Made by a program: the position numbers and the translations under genes. This document shows positions 40,077-48,290 of a stretch of DNA of 64,000 bases, one piece after another; position 1 is the stretch's first letter, and each line of letters starts with the position of its first letter. The notes below the pieces were generated by a model. That model was not told the DNA's origin and did not search any database. It saw only the letters and a program-made list of their open reading frames with translations. The stretch is from Streptococcus timonensis (GTDB lineage Bacteria > Bacillota > Bacilli > Lactobacillales > Streptococcaceae): contig NZ_FMIX01000004.1 in NCBI RefSeq assembly GCF_900095845.1, positions 255,501 through 319,500 of the forward strand. The letters are read 5' to 3'.

Positions 40077-40640
40077 ATGGACCAAGTAAGGATACAAAGA
40101 GAGGTAGAGGAAATCCTTGAGGATGTACTAGCTAAAGCTTGTCTGCATGAAGGCTCTATCTTCGTTTTAGGACTTTCTTCTAGTGAAGTGTTAGGAGGAC
40201 ATATTGGAAAAGCCTCCAGTCAAGAAATTGGGGAACTAATTGTCGAAAAGATTTTAAACATCCTATCATCTAAAGGGATCCATCTAGCAGTTCAGGGATG
40301 TGAACATGTCAATCGAGCCTTGGTTGTGGAACGAGAGGTTGCTATCAAACACAATCTCGAAATTGTGAGTGTACTACCTACATTACATGCCGGAGGTTCT
40401 GGACAATTGGCGGCCTTTCGGTATATGAAAGATCCAGTTGAAGTCGAATTTATAAAAGCAGATGCGGGTCTAGATATTGGTGACACTTCTATAGGCATGC
40501 ATGTCAAACATGTTCAGGTGCCTATTCGACCAATTTTGAAAGAGATTGGTCAAGCTCATGTAACTGCACTTGCTAGTCGTCCCAAGCTTATTGGAGGAGC
40601 GCGTGCTCAATACCCACAAGATTATATTAGGAAATTGTAA
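40077..40640 (+). CDS. TIGR01440/UPF0340 family protein (YwlG-like)
   Basis: A 187-residue conserved protein with an alpha/beta core. Glycine-rich stretches include [18 protein letters not shown] and [15 protein letters not shown]. Function is unknown. GAGGTG precedes the start. The metalloprotease gene begins one base after its stop codon, so the protease probably relies on this gene's transcript or on translational coupling. I recall a TIGR01440 gene beside zmpB in pneumococcus. Confidence 0.83.
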   Translation: MDQVRIQREVEEILEDVLAKACLHEGSIFVLGLSSSEVLGGHIGKASSQEIGELIVEKILNILSSKGIHLAVQGCEHVNRALVVEREVAIKHNLEIVSVLPTLHAGGSGQLAAFRYMKDPVEVEFIKADAGLDIGDTSIGMHVKHVQVPIRPILKEIGQAHVTALASRPKLIGGARAQYPQDYIRKL

Positions 40641-40641
40641 A

Positions 40642-43600
40642 ATGGAAAAGAAACATATTGAAAAGGTTATAAAATATTCTATTAGAAAGTTCTCTGTTGG
40701 AGTCGGTTCTGCTGTCATCGGAGCCGTACTTTTCGGTGCTAACAACCTCTTGCTTGATCAAGTAGCAGCTAATGAAGTTTGTGAGCCAAATCAGGTACAC
40801 TATCGTTATTTAGCAGAGCAAGAGCTGACAGAAGCTGAAAAAGGCCTTATTCATAAGGAACTTCCTTCTGATTTAAAACAAGATGATGTTGTTTATCTTG
40901 TCTATAGAAAAAAAGAAGTTCATACACAATATCTACCAAATACTGGAAGTAAAGAGCTAGGTCTCGTTGGTCTTGGCTTTGCAACAGCTTCATTAGCTGT
41001 ACTAGTAATCTCTAAGAAGCGACCTAACAAGATAGCAGGTATTCTTTTTATTGGTGCACTTGGAGGTAGCTACTTCATTCCTCAGACTATTCAAGCCTTT
41101 GAAAATCAAATTCTTTTATCTTATAACCAAACAATCTCTGCTTGTAGTCAAGAAGATTTAGCCAACGGAGTTATTCAAATTGATGGATATGACTACATTG
41201 GTTACTTCAAAGAAGCTGATTTGAAGGTTTCAATGCCTGAAAATAATCAAGACAATAACTTGATTACAGATAAAGTGACACAAGAAGCTCGTGAAGGAGA
41301 ATCACTTGTTCAACCAGAGCTTCCAACCTACAGAGAAGAGACTACAACTCCAGCAACACAGGGAGAAACTCAAGGAAGCGAATCTCTCGTTCAACCAGAA
41401 CCACCTGTTCATACTAGTGAAGAAACAACAGAGAGCACCCAAGAAGAAGCTCCTATTGGTGAATCCCCTGTCAAACCCGAGTCTCCAGCCCAACCAGAGA
41501 ATAGTACAGCCAAGGGTACTCAAGAAGAAGGTCATGTAGGCGAATCTCCAATCCAACCTGAACTCCCAGTCTATACAGGAGAAGTAACAGCCAAGGGTAC
41601 TCAAGAAGAAGGCCATGTAGGGGAATCTCCAATCCAACCGGAATTACCAGCCTATACAGGAGAAGTAACAGCCAAGGGTACTCAAGAAGAAGGTCATGTA
41701 GGCGAATCTCCAATCCAACCTGAACTCCCAGCCTATACAGATGAAGTAACAGCTAAAGGTACTCAGGAAGAGGGACACGAAGGTGAGCCTCTCATTCAAC
41801 CGAGCTTGCCAGAATACACTGTGACAGAGTCAACTGTGACAGAAACAGAAACTGTTACAATTCCATATTCTACAGAATACCTATCGGATTCTAATCACTA
41901 TACAGACGAAGAAAGTGTTGTTCAAAAGGGTGAAGCTGGTAGTCAACTCATACATCGTGTCTATAAAACTGTAGATGGGGAGAAAGTTGGTGAAGCTATC
42001 ACCACTAGTACGGAAGTTGTTAAGGCTCCTGTAGCTGAAAAAATCAGTCGTGGAACCAAACCAATTGAAGGCCAAACCGAAGAAGTTTCTGTTGAAGAAG
42101 TTCCTTTTAAAACGATAATGGAACAAGATTCTAGTCTACTCAAGGGAACTGAAACAGTTGCTCAGGTAGGTAAGAATGGTAAGAAGAAAATTACCAAAGT
42201 CTACAAAACTATCAAGGGTGTGAAAACTGCAGATGCACCTACTGTTTCAGAAGAAGTTCTTGAACAGGCACAAGACCACATTATCAAAAATGGTACTAAG
42301 GAATTAGAAAAACCTACTCTAACATTAACTAAAGTTGATACAGAAGAATTGAATCGAAGTGCAAAAGCAACTTATAGCCTTAAAAAACCAGATGGAGTGA
42401 CTATCAAGTCTATTCAAGCAGTGTTGAAAAAAGGCGATCAAGTTATTAAGACATTTGCTATTTCAGAGTCTAATCTTGCAACAGCTTTAGCTGATCTAGA
42501 TTATTACAAGGATTATACACTTGCGACGACTATGGTGTATGATCGTGGTAATGGTGACGAGGAAGAGGTTCTTAAGGAAGAACCATTGAGAATCGACCTT
42601 AAAAAAGTTGAAGTCAAAAATATTAAGGAAACAAGCTTAATCAGTGTGGATGATCAAGGTAATGAGACCGATAGTAGTCTCTTGTCCGAGAAACCATCGA
42701 ATGTTAAGCCTTACTACTTAAAAGTTACGACTTACGATAACAAGGTTACGAAACTAGCTGTTGATAAAATCGAAGAAGTTACTGTAGATGGAAATAAACT
42801 ATATAAAGTAACTGCTAAGGCACCTGATTTGATTCAACGTACTGCAGAAAATCGTTTCACTGAAGAGTATGTACACTATTTGCCTAAACCAAAAGCTCAT
42901 GAAGGTGATGTGTACTACGACTTTAATGAACTTGTAAAAGCTATGCAAGCAAATCCTACTGGTACCTTTAAGCTTGGTAGCAATATGAATGCTAATAATG
43001 TACAACCGGCTGGCAAATCTTATGTAACCAATGCCTTTAAAGGTTCATTAGGAAGTACTGATGGTAATAAATTTGCTATTCATAATATCACTAGACCATT
43101 ATTTGGAAACATTGAAGGTGGTTCTGTTAAGGATCTCTTACTGGAAAATGTCAATATTGATATGCCTGGAGTTGATCGAGTAGCTCCAATCGCTAATGTT
43201 ATCAAAAACAATGCAACTATCGAAAATGTCAAAGTAACCGGAAGTGTTGTTGGTAACAATGATGTAGCTGGTATTATCAATAAAATTGATGGTAGTGGAA
43301 AAGTAAGTAATGTTGCCTTTATCGGTAAACTTCACGCTGCTGGCAATAGAGGAGGCTATTTAGCTGGTATTCTTGGTGAAAACTGGAAGGGTGTTGTTGA
43401 GAAAGCATACGTTGATGCTGAAATTACTGGTAATAAAGCAAAAGCTGCAGGACTAGTCTATTCATCTCAAAATGGTGCTAATAACAACACGGTCGGTAAA
43501 GAAGGAGTCCTAAGAAATTCAGTTGCTAAAGGTTCTATCGAACTGAAAGAAGCTGTTCAGTCTGGTGGATTGCTAGGAACCAACTGGGCTTTAGGTGCTA

Positions 43601-46374
43601 TTGAAGACAACATCACCATGATGAAAGTCAAAACAGGTGAGATGGTGTTTGGTCACTCAGATATTGATGCTGACGACTACTTCACCTATTCAAGAACCAA
43701 ACGTAATTATAGTGTTGATGATGTGAGTGAAGGTAAAAAATCCTTTAACAATTCACGTAAAATTCCAAGTATCTCACTGGCTGAAGCCGAGAAGAAAATT
43801 GAAGCAATGGGAATCACTGCTGATAAATTTACCAGCAGCAAACCTATTGAAGACAAGCTTAATAACAGTCTAAACAAAGACGATCAGTACAAAGCAATTG
43901 ATAGTTATGATGCGACTCGTGAGCTAGCTTACCGTAATATTGCAAAACTTCAACCTTTCTATAATAAAGAGTGGATTGTAGACCAAGGTAATAAATTAGC
44001 TACAGGAAGTCCTCTCTTGACTAAAGAAGTATTGTCTGTAACTGCTATGAAAGGCAATACCTTTGTGACGGAATTGGCTGATGCTGATCATATTATGATC
44101 CACTATGCAGATAAGACAAAAGATATCTTTACCATTTCACCTAAAGATTCAAAAGTGAGACAAGTGAAAGAGTACGGTATTACTGAACTTGGTGAAGTTG
44201 TTTATACTCCGAATATGGTTGACAAGGACCGTAGTAATCTCATCAATGCTATTGTTGAAAAATTAAGTCCTGTGGAATTACAATCTGACCCAATCTACAC
44301 GCACCTTGGTAGAACTGGTCCAAACAAAGTTAATGCTATTAAGAACCTTTATCTTGAAGAAACCTTTAAAGAAGTTAAGGATAATCTTACTAAATTTGTG
44401 AAACAGTTGGTTGAAAATGAGGATCATCAATTAAACACAGATGAGGCTGCTAAACGTGCTTTGATCAAGAAAATTGATGATAACAAGGTAGCGATTCTCC
44501 TTGGTCTATCTTACCTTAACCGTTATTACGGAGTAAAGTTTGATGATTTCAATATCAAGCAACTCATGTTGTTCAAGCCAGATTTCTATGGTAAGAATGT
44601 AAGTGTATTAGACCGTTTGATTGAAATTGGTTCAAAAGAAGATTATGTCAAAGGAACTCGTACACACGATGCCTTCCGTGAAGTAGTTGCTAAAAATACT
44701 CTTTCTGGTAACCTAAATGACTTCCTGAAATATAACATGGAACTCTTCACAAAAGATACAGACTTGAATGATTGGTTTATAAAAGCAACTAAAGATAATG
44801 TCTATATCGTGGAACCAAAAACAACAAATCCTGATTTTGCTGATAAGAAACATAGAGCTTACGAAGGCTTAAATAACGATATGCATGGCAAGATGATTTT
44901 ACCACTCTTGAACTTAAAAGATGCCCATATGTTCTTGATTTCAACATATAATACCATGGCCTACAGTTCATTTGAAAAGTATGGTAAGAACACTGAAGCA
45001 GAGCGTAATGCCTTCAAAGCTGAAATTGATAAGGTTGCTAAAGGACAACAGAATTACCTAGATTTCTGGTCACGTCTATCTCTAGATAAAGTACGTAATC
45101 AGCTTTTGAAGAGCAATAATATGGTTCCAACACCTGTACTGGACAACCAGAATTATAAAGGCATTAGTACTGATCGTTATGGCCATACAAACAGTGGTAA
45201 AGATGTGGCGCCTATCCGTGAATTGTATGGACCTACAGACCGTTACCATGCGACTGATTGGCGTATGGGAGCTGTTGCTCGCGTTTATGCGAATCCATAT
45301 AAGGATGATTCTGTCTTCTTTATGGTGACGGACATGATTAGTGATTTTGGGGTATCTGCCTTTACCCATGAAACAACTCACGTAAATGACCGAATGGTTT
45401 ATCTAGGTGGCTCAAGACACCGTGAAGGAACAGATCTTGAAGCATTTGCTCAAGGAATGTTACAAACTCCGTCAGTATCAAATCCAAATGGTGAGTACAA
45501 AGCCCTAGGTCTCAACATGGCTTATGAACGTCCAAACGATGGAAATCAATGGTATAATACTAATCCAAATGACCTTAAATCACGTGACGAAATTGATCGT
45601 TACATGAAGGGCTATAATGACACTCTCATGCTTCTAGATTATCTTGAAGGAGAAGCTGTCCTCAATAAAGCAAATCAAGATTTAAACAATGCTTGGTTCA
45701 AGAAAGTAGACAAACAGTACCGCGGAAACAATACAAAGAATCAATTCGATAAAGTTCGACCTTTAAGTGATGATGAAAAGTCTATTCCTTTACATACAGT
45801 AAATGACCTCATTACCAACAACTTTATGACCAATCGTGGACCTGGAAATGGAGTCTATAATCCATCCGACTTTGGTTCAGCCTATGTTACTGTACCGATG
45901 ATGACGGGTATCTATGGTGGAAATACCAGTGAAGGTGCTCCTGGAGCTATGTCATTCAAACATAATACTTTTAGAATCTGGGGTTACTATGGCTACGAAA
46001 AAGGCTTCCTAAACTATGCTTCTAACATGCTAAAAGCTGAATCTAAAAAAGCTGGTAAAGATACTCTAGGTGATGACTTCATCATTAAAAAGATTTCTGA
46101 AGGGAAATTCAACAATCTCGAAGATTGGAAGAAAGCTTACTTCGAAGAAATAGTGAATAACGCTAAAAAAGGAATTCAGTCTATTGAAATCGATGGTAAA
46201 ACATACAATAGTTATGAAGACTTGAAACGAGCATTTGCTGAAGCAGTTGATAAAGATAAGGCTACTCTAAGTAACGGATCTGTCAAATTTGATAACACCG
46301 TATCACTTAAAGAAAAACTCTTTAAGAAACTTCTTCAACAAACAGGTAGCTTTAAAACTTCTATCTTTAAATAA
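40642..46374 (+). CDS. giant zinc metalloprotease, IgA1-protease/Zmp family (M26)
   Basis: A 1910-residue surface protease. The YSIRK-type signal sequence (about 10-45, KYSIRKFSVGVGSAVIGAVL) is followed by the LPNTG sorting motif at 98-102 near the N-terminus, then two hydrophobic segments, as in streptococcal IgA1 proteases. A Pro/Glu-rich region holds 27-residue tandem repeats (about 289-396). Two G5-type domains (about 393-553) and the M26 N-terminal beta-helix region (about 750-1000) follow. The active site is HETTH at 1576-1580 with the third zinc ligand E1600 twenty residues on. The nearby NDRMVYLGGSRHREG may place it nearer ZmpC than the IgA1 protease; its gene neighbours recall zmpB. 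The substrate is not predictable. The start at 40642 begins the signal sequence. Confidence 0.9.
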   Translation: MEKKHIEKVIKYSIRKFSVGVGSAVIGAVLFGANNLLLDQVAANEVCEPNQVHYRYLAEQELTEAEKGLIHKELPSDLKQDDVVYLVYRKKEVHTQYLPNTGSKELGLVGLGFATASLAVLVISKKRPNKIAGILFIGALGGSYFIPQTIQAFENQILLSYNQTISACSQEDLANGVIQIDGYDYIGYFKEADLKVSMPENNQDNNLITDKVTQEAREGESLVQPELPTYREETTTPATQGETQGSESLVQPEPPVHTSEETTESTQEEAPIGESPVKPESPAQPENSTAKGTQEEGHVGESPIQPELPVYTGEVTAKGTQEEGHVGESPIQPELPAYTGEVTAKGTQEEGHVGESPIQPELPAYTDEVTAKGTQEEGHEGEPLIQPSLPEYTVTESTVTETETVTIPYSTEYLSDSNHYTDEESVVQKGEAGSQLIHRVYKTVDGEKVGEAITTSTEVVKAPVAEKISRGTKPIEGQTEEVSVEEVPFKTIMEQDSSLLKGTETVAQVGKNGKKKITKVYKTIKGVKTADAPTVSEEVLEQAQDHIIKNGTKELEKPTLTLTKVDTEELNRSAKATYSLKKPDGVTIKSIQAVLKKGDQVIKTFAISESNLATALADLDYYKDYTLATTMVYDRGNGDEEEVLKEEPLRIDLKKVEVKNIKETSLISVDDQGNETDSSLLSEKPSNVKPYYLKVTTYDNKVTKLAVDKIEEVTVDGNKLYKVTAKAPDLIQRTAENRFTEEYVHYLPKPKAHEGDVYYDFNELVKAMQANPTGTFKLGSNMNANNVQPAGKSYVTNAFKGSLGSTDGNKFAIHNITRPLFGNIEGGSVKDLLLENVNIDMPGVDRVAPIANVIKNNATIENVKVTGSVVGNNDVAGIINKIDGSGKVSNVAFIGKLHAAGNRGGYLAGILGENWKGVVEKAYVDAEITGNKAKAAGLVYSSQNGANNNTVGKEGVLRNSVAKGSIELKEAVQSGGLLGTNWALGAIEDNITMMKVKTGEMVFGHSDIDADDYFTYSRTKRNYSVDDVSEGKKSFNNSRKIPSISLAEAEKKIEAMGITADKFTSSKPIEDKLNNSLNKDDQYKAIDSYDATRELAYRNIAKLQPFYNKEWIVDQGNKLATGSPLLTKEVLSVTAMKGNTFVTELADADHIMIHYADKTKDIFTISPKDSKVRQVKEYGITELGEVVYTPNMVDKDRSNLINAIVEKLSPVELQSDPIYTHLGRTGPNKVNAIKNLYLEETFKEVKDNLTKFVKQLVENEDHQLNTDEAAKRALIKKIDDNKVAILLGLSYLNRYYGVKFDDFNIKQLMLFKPDFYGKNVSVLDRLIEIGSKEDYVKGTRTHDAFREVVAKNTLSGNLNDFLKYNMELFTKDTDLNDWFIKATKDNVYIVEPKTTNPDFADKKHRAYEGLNNDMHGKMILPLLNLKDAHMFLISTYNTMAYSSFEKYGKNTEAERNAFKAEIDKVAKGQQNYLDFWSRLSLDKVRNQLLKSNNMVPTPVLDNQNYKGISTDRYGHTNSGKDVAPIRELYGPTDRYHATDWRMGAVARVYANPYKDDSVFFMVTDMISDFGVSAFTHETTHVNDRMVYLGGSRHREGTDLEAFAQGMLQTPSVSNPNGEYKALGLNMAYERPNDGNQWYNTNPNDLKSRDEIDRYMKGYNDTLMLLDYLEGEAVLNKANQDLNNAWFKKVDKQYRGNNTKNQFDKVRPLSDDEKSIPLHTVNDLITNNFMTNRGPGNGVYNPSDFGSAYVTVPMMTGIYGGNTSEGAPGAMSFKHNTFRIWGYYGYEKGFLNYASNMLKAESKKAGKDTLGDDFIIKKISEGKFNNLEDWKKAYFEEIVNNAKKGIQSIEIDGKTYNSYEDLKRAFAEAVDKDKATLSNGSVKFDNTVSLKEKLFKKLLQQTGSFKTSIFK
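41506..41830 (+). repeat. 81-bp in-frame tandem repeats in the metalloprotease gene
   Basis: Units start at 41506, 41587, 41668 and 41749 with an exact 81-bp period, encoding a 27-residue Pro/Glu-rich unit (core GESPIQPELP and TAKGTQEEGH). The first three are almost identical and the last has diverged. Looser relatives extend upstream to about 41290. Confidence 0.9.
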
Positions 46375-46381
46375 TCAATTG

Positions 46382-46413
46382 ACTCTCACCTGCATAGCAG
46401 GTGGGAGTTTTTT
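46382..46413 (+). terminator. terminator after the metalloprotease gene
   Basis: ACTCTCACCTGC (46382-46393) pairs with GCAGGTGGGAGT (46397-46408) around an ATA loop with one wobble pair, followed by a T-run. Confidence 0.88.
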
Positions 46414-46476
46414 GTGCAAGAAAAGATGCCTAATTTTCCAAGCAGATTTCAAGTATTTTTAGTCCGCTAGTTATAT

Positions 46477-46504
46477 AATATAGATATAATACAATATCTA
46501 TATT
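46477..46504 (+). promoter_or_regulatory. inverted repeat over the thioredoxin-lipoprotein promoter
   Basis: AATATAGATAT (46477-46487) and ATATCTATATT (46494-46504) form a perfect 11-bp inverted repeat with a 6-nt spacer. The presumed -10 TATAAT (46485-46490) lies inside it, so it is well placed as a repressor operator. No regulator is assigned. The AT-rich composition means it could also be partly chance. Confidence 0.5.
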
Positions 46505-46532
46505 CATATGATGAACGAGAAAGGTGATGAAG

Positions 46533-47093
46533 ATGAAAAAATGGCAAACATCTGTATTGGTCTGTGCTAGTTTGCTTTGTCTATCGGCTTGTAAAAATCA
46601 GTCAGCAAACCAGGCTGATAATCAGAGTGGAGACAAACAAGGGCAAGTTAGCTCTCAAACTGCAAAACAAGGAGAAGAAGTTCCAGACTTTGAGCTTATG
46701 GGAGTTGATGGTAAAACGTATCGCCTATCAGATTATAAAGGCAAAAAGGTCTATATAAAATTTTGGGCTTCTTGGTGTTCTGTCTGTCTAGCTAGTTTAC
46801 CTGATACCGATGAACTTGCAAAGGAAGCTGGCGATGACTTTGTAATTTTGACAGTTGTTTCTCCTGGTCAAAAAGGAGAGCAAGCAGAAGAAGCCTTCAA
46901 AAAATGGTATCAGGGCTTGGACTATAAAAATCTCCCTGTCCTTTTAGACCCTTCGGGAAAACTCTTAGCAAGTTACGGAGTCCGTTCTTATCCGACTCAG
47001 GCCTTTATTGATAAAGAAGGAAAACTAGTCAAGACTCAACCAGGCTTTATGGATAAGGCAAGTATTGTAGAAACTCTGAAAAGCATAGATTAG
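46533..47093 (+). CDS. extracytoplasmic thioredoxin-like lipoprotein (Etrx/TlpA type)
   Basis: A 186-residue lipoprotein. The signal peptide ends in the lipobox LSAC, giving a lipidated cysteine at about residue 20. A Ser/Gln-rich linker precedes a TlpA/AhpC-like thioredoxin fold with the redox pair in WASWCSVC (CxxC) and the cis-proline in SYPTQAF. It probably passes electrons to the MsrAB protein encoded 9 bp downstream. The start at 46533 is favoured over 46524/46527 because AAAGG ends 8 nt before it. No ccdA-type electron donor gene is adjacent, unlike what I recall for pneumococcal etrx loci. Confidence 0.87.
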   Translation: MKKWQTSVLVCASLLCLSACKNQSANQADNQSGDKQGQVSSQTAKQGEEVPDFELMGVDGKTYRLSDYKGKKVYIKFWASWCSVCLASLPDTDELAKEAGDDFVILTVVSPGQKGEQAEEAFKKWYQGLDYKNLPVLLDPSGKLLASYGVRSYPTQAFIDKEGKLVKTQPGFMDKASIVETLKSID

Positions 47094-47102
47094 AGGCTAC
47101 TC

Positions 47103-48218
47103 ATGAATGATAAATTAAAAACAATACTCTTAATTGGAGTGATCATTTGCATCATCATCGGAATTTTGTTTCTTTTGGAAAAAAGAAGCTCTAGCTACAC
47201 CGATACCTCTCAAATTGAGAAGGCAGCAGTTAGCCAGGGTCAAGGTGCTAAGAAAAAAACGGAGCCAGATAAAAATGCTGACCTACATGAAATCTATCTA
47301 GCTGGAGGCTGTTTCTGGGGAGTCGAAGAATATTTTTCTCGAGTGGCAGGTGTGACAGATGCTGTTTCTGGCTATGCGAATGGTAGAGGAGAAACTACCC
47401 AGTATGAATTAATCGGCCAAACAGGGCATGCTGAGACTGTTCATGTGACCTACGATGCCAATCAAATTACTTTAAAAGAAATCTTGCTCCATTATTTCCG
47501 CATTATCAATCCAATCAGTAAGAATAAGCAAGGAAATGATGTGGGGACTCAGTACAGAACGGGAGTCTACTATAAGGACGAGCAGGACCTAGAAGTTATC
47601 AATCAAGTCTTTGAGCAAGTTGCTCAAAAGTATGACCAGCCTCTAGCGGTTGAAAAGGAAGCTTTATCTAATTTTATCGTGGCTGAGGACTACCACCAGG
47701 ACTATCTCCAGAAAAATCCAAATGGATATTGCCATATCAATGTCAATCAAGCAGCCTATCCGGTCATTGATGCGAGTAAATATCCAAAACCGAGTGACGA
47801 TGAATTGAAAAAACTCCTCTCTCCTGAAGAGTATGCAGTGACTCAAAATAGTCAAACAGAACGGGCCTTTTCAAATCGTTACTGGGATAAATTTGAAGCA
47901 GGTATTTATGTGGATGTAGCAACTGGTGAACCACTCTTTTCTTCGAAAGATAAATTTGAATCGGGTTGTGGTTGGCCAAGTTTTACCCAGCCTATCAGTC
48001 CAGATGTTGCGACCTACAAGGAAGACAAGTCTTATAATATGGTCAGAACAGAAGTCAGAAGCCGAACTGGTGATTCCCACTTAGGACATGTTTTTACAGA
48101 TGGACCTAAGGACAAGGGAGGGCTTCGCTATTGTATTAACAGCCTGTCTATCCGTTTTATTCCAAAGGATCAAATGGAAGAAAAGGGTTATGGTTATTTG
48201 TTAGATTATGTTGAGTAA
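47103..48218 (+). CDS. msrAB: membrane-anchored peptide methionine sulfoxide reductase MsrAB
   Basis: A 371-residue fusion with an N-terminal membrane anchor (about 7-25), an MsrA domain (about 60-215) with catalytic C70 in AGGCFWG, and an MsrB domain (about 230-365) with SGCGWPSF and catalytic C344 in RYCINS. It reduces both diastereomers of methionine sulfoxide on surface proteins. It is paired with the upstream thioredoxin lipoprotein in a two-gene unit ending at a strong terminator. Confidence 0.94.
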   Translation: MNDKLKTILLIGVIICIIIGILFLLEKRSSSYTDTSQIEKAAVSQGQGAKKKTEPDKNADLHEIYLAGGCFWGVEEYFSRVAGVTDAVSGYANGRGETTQYELIGQTGHAETVHVTYDANQITLKEILLHYFRIINPISKNKQGNDVGTQYRTGVYYKDEQDLEVINQVFEQVAQKYDQPLAVEKEALSNFIVAEDYHQDYLQKNPNGYCHINVNQAAYPVIDASKYPKPSDDELKKLLSPEEYAVTQNSQTERAFSNRYWDKFEAGIYVDVATGEPLFSSKDKFESGCGWPSFTQPISPDVATYKEDKSYNMVRTEVRSRTGDSHLGHVFTDGPKDKGGLRYCINSLSIRFIPKDQMEEKGYGYLLDYVE

Positions 48219-48240
48219 GTTTTCTCAACCATATTAGTTA

Positions 48241-48276
48241 AAAAGCCAGATCTCCTGTTTGGGGTCTGGCTTTTAT
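48241..48276 (+). terminator. terminator after msrAB
   Basis: AAAAGCCAGA (48241-48250) pairs perfectly with TCTGGCTTTT (48265-48274). Confidence 0.88.
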
Positions 48277-48284
48277 GGTATACT
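48276..48284 (+). promoter_or_regulatory. extended -10 promoter of pabB abutting its start codon
   Basis: TGGTATACT ends 6 nt before the ATG at 48291, so transcription should begin at or within a base of the start codon. The element overlaps the end of the msrAB terminator. Confidence 0.6.
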
Positions 48285-48290
48285 TAGAAT

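Noticed and set aside
41506..41830. Regular tandem repeats as a possible CRISPR array
   Set aside because: The repeats are directly contiguous, in frame and 81 bp long without unique spacers, and no cas genes are present.
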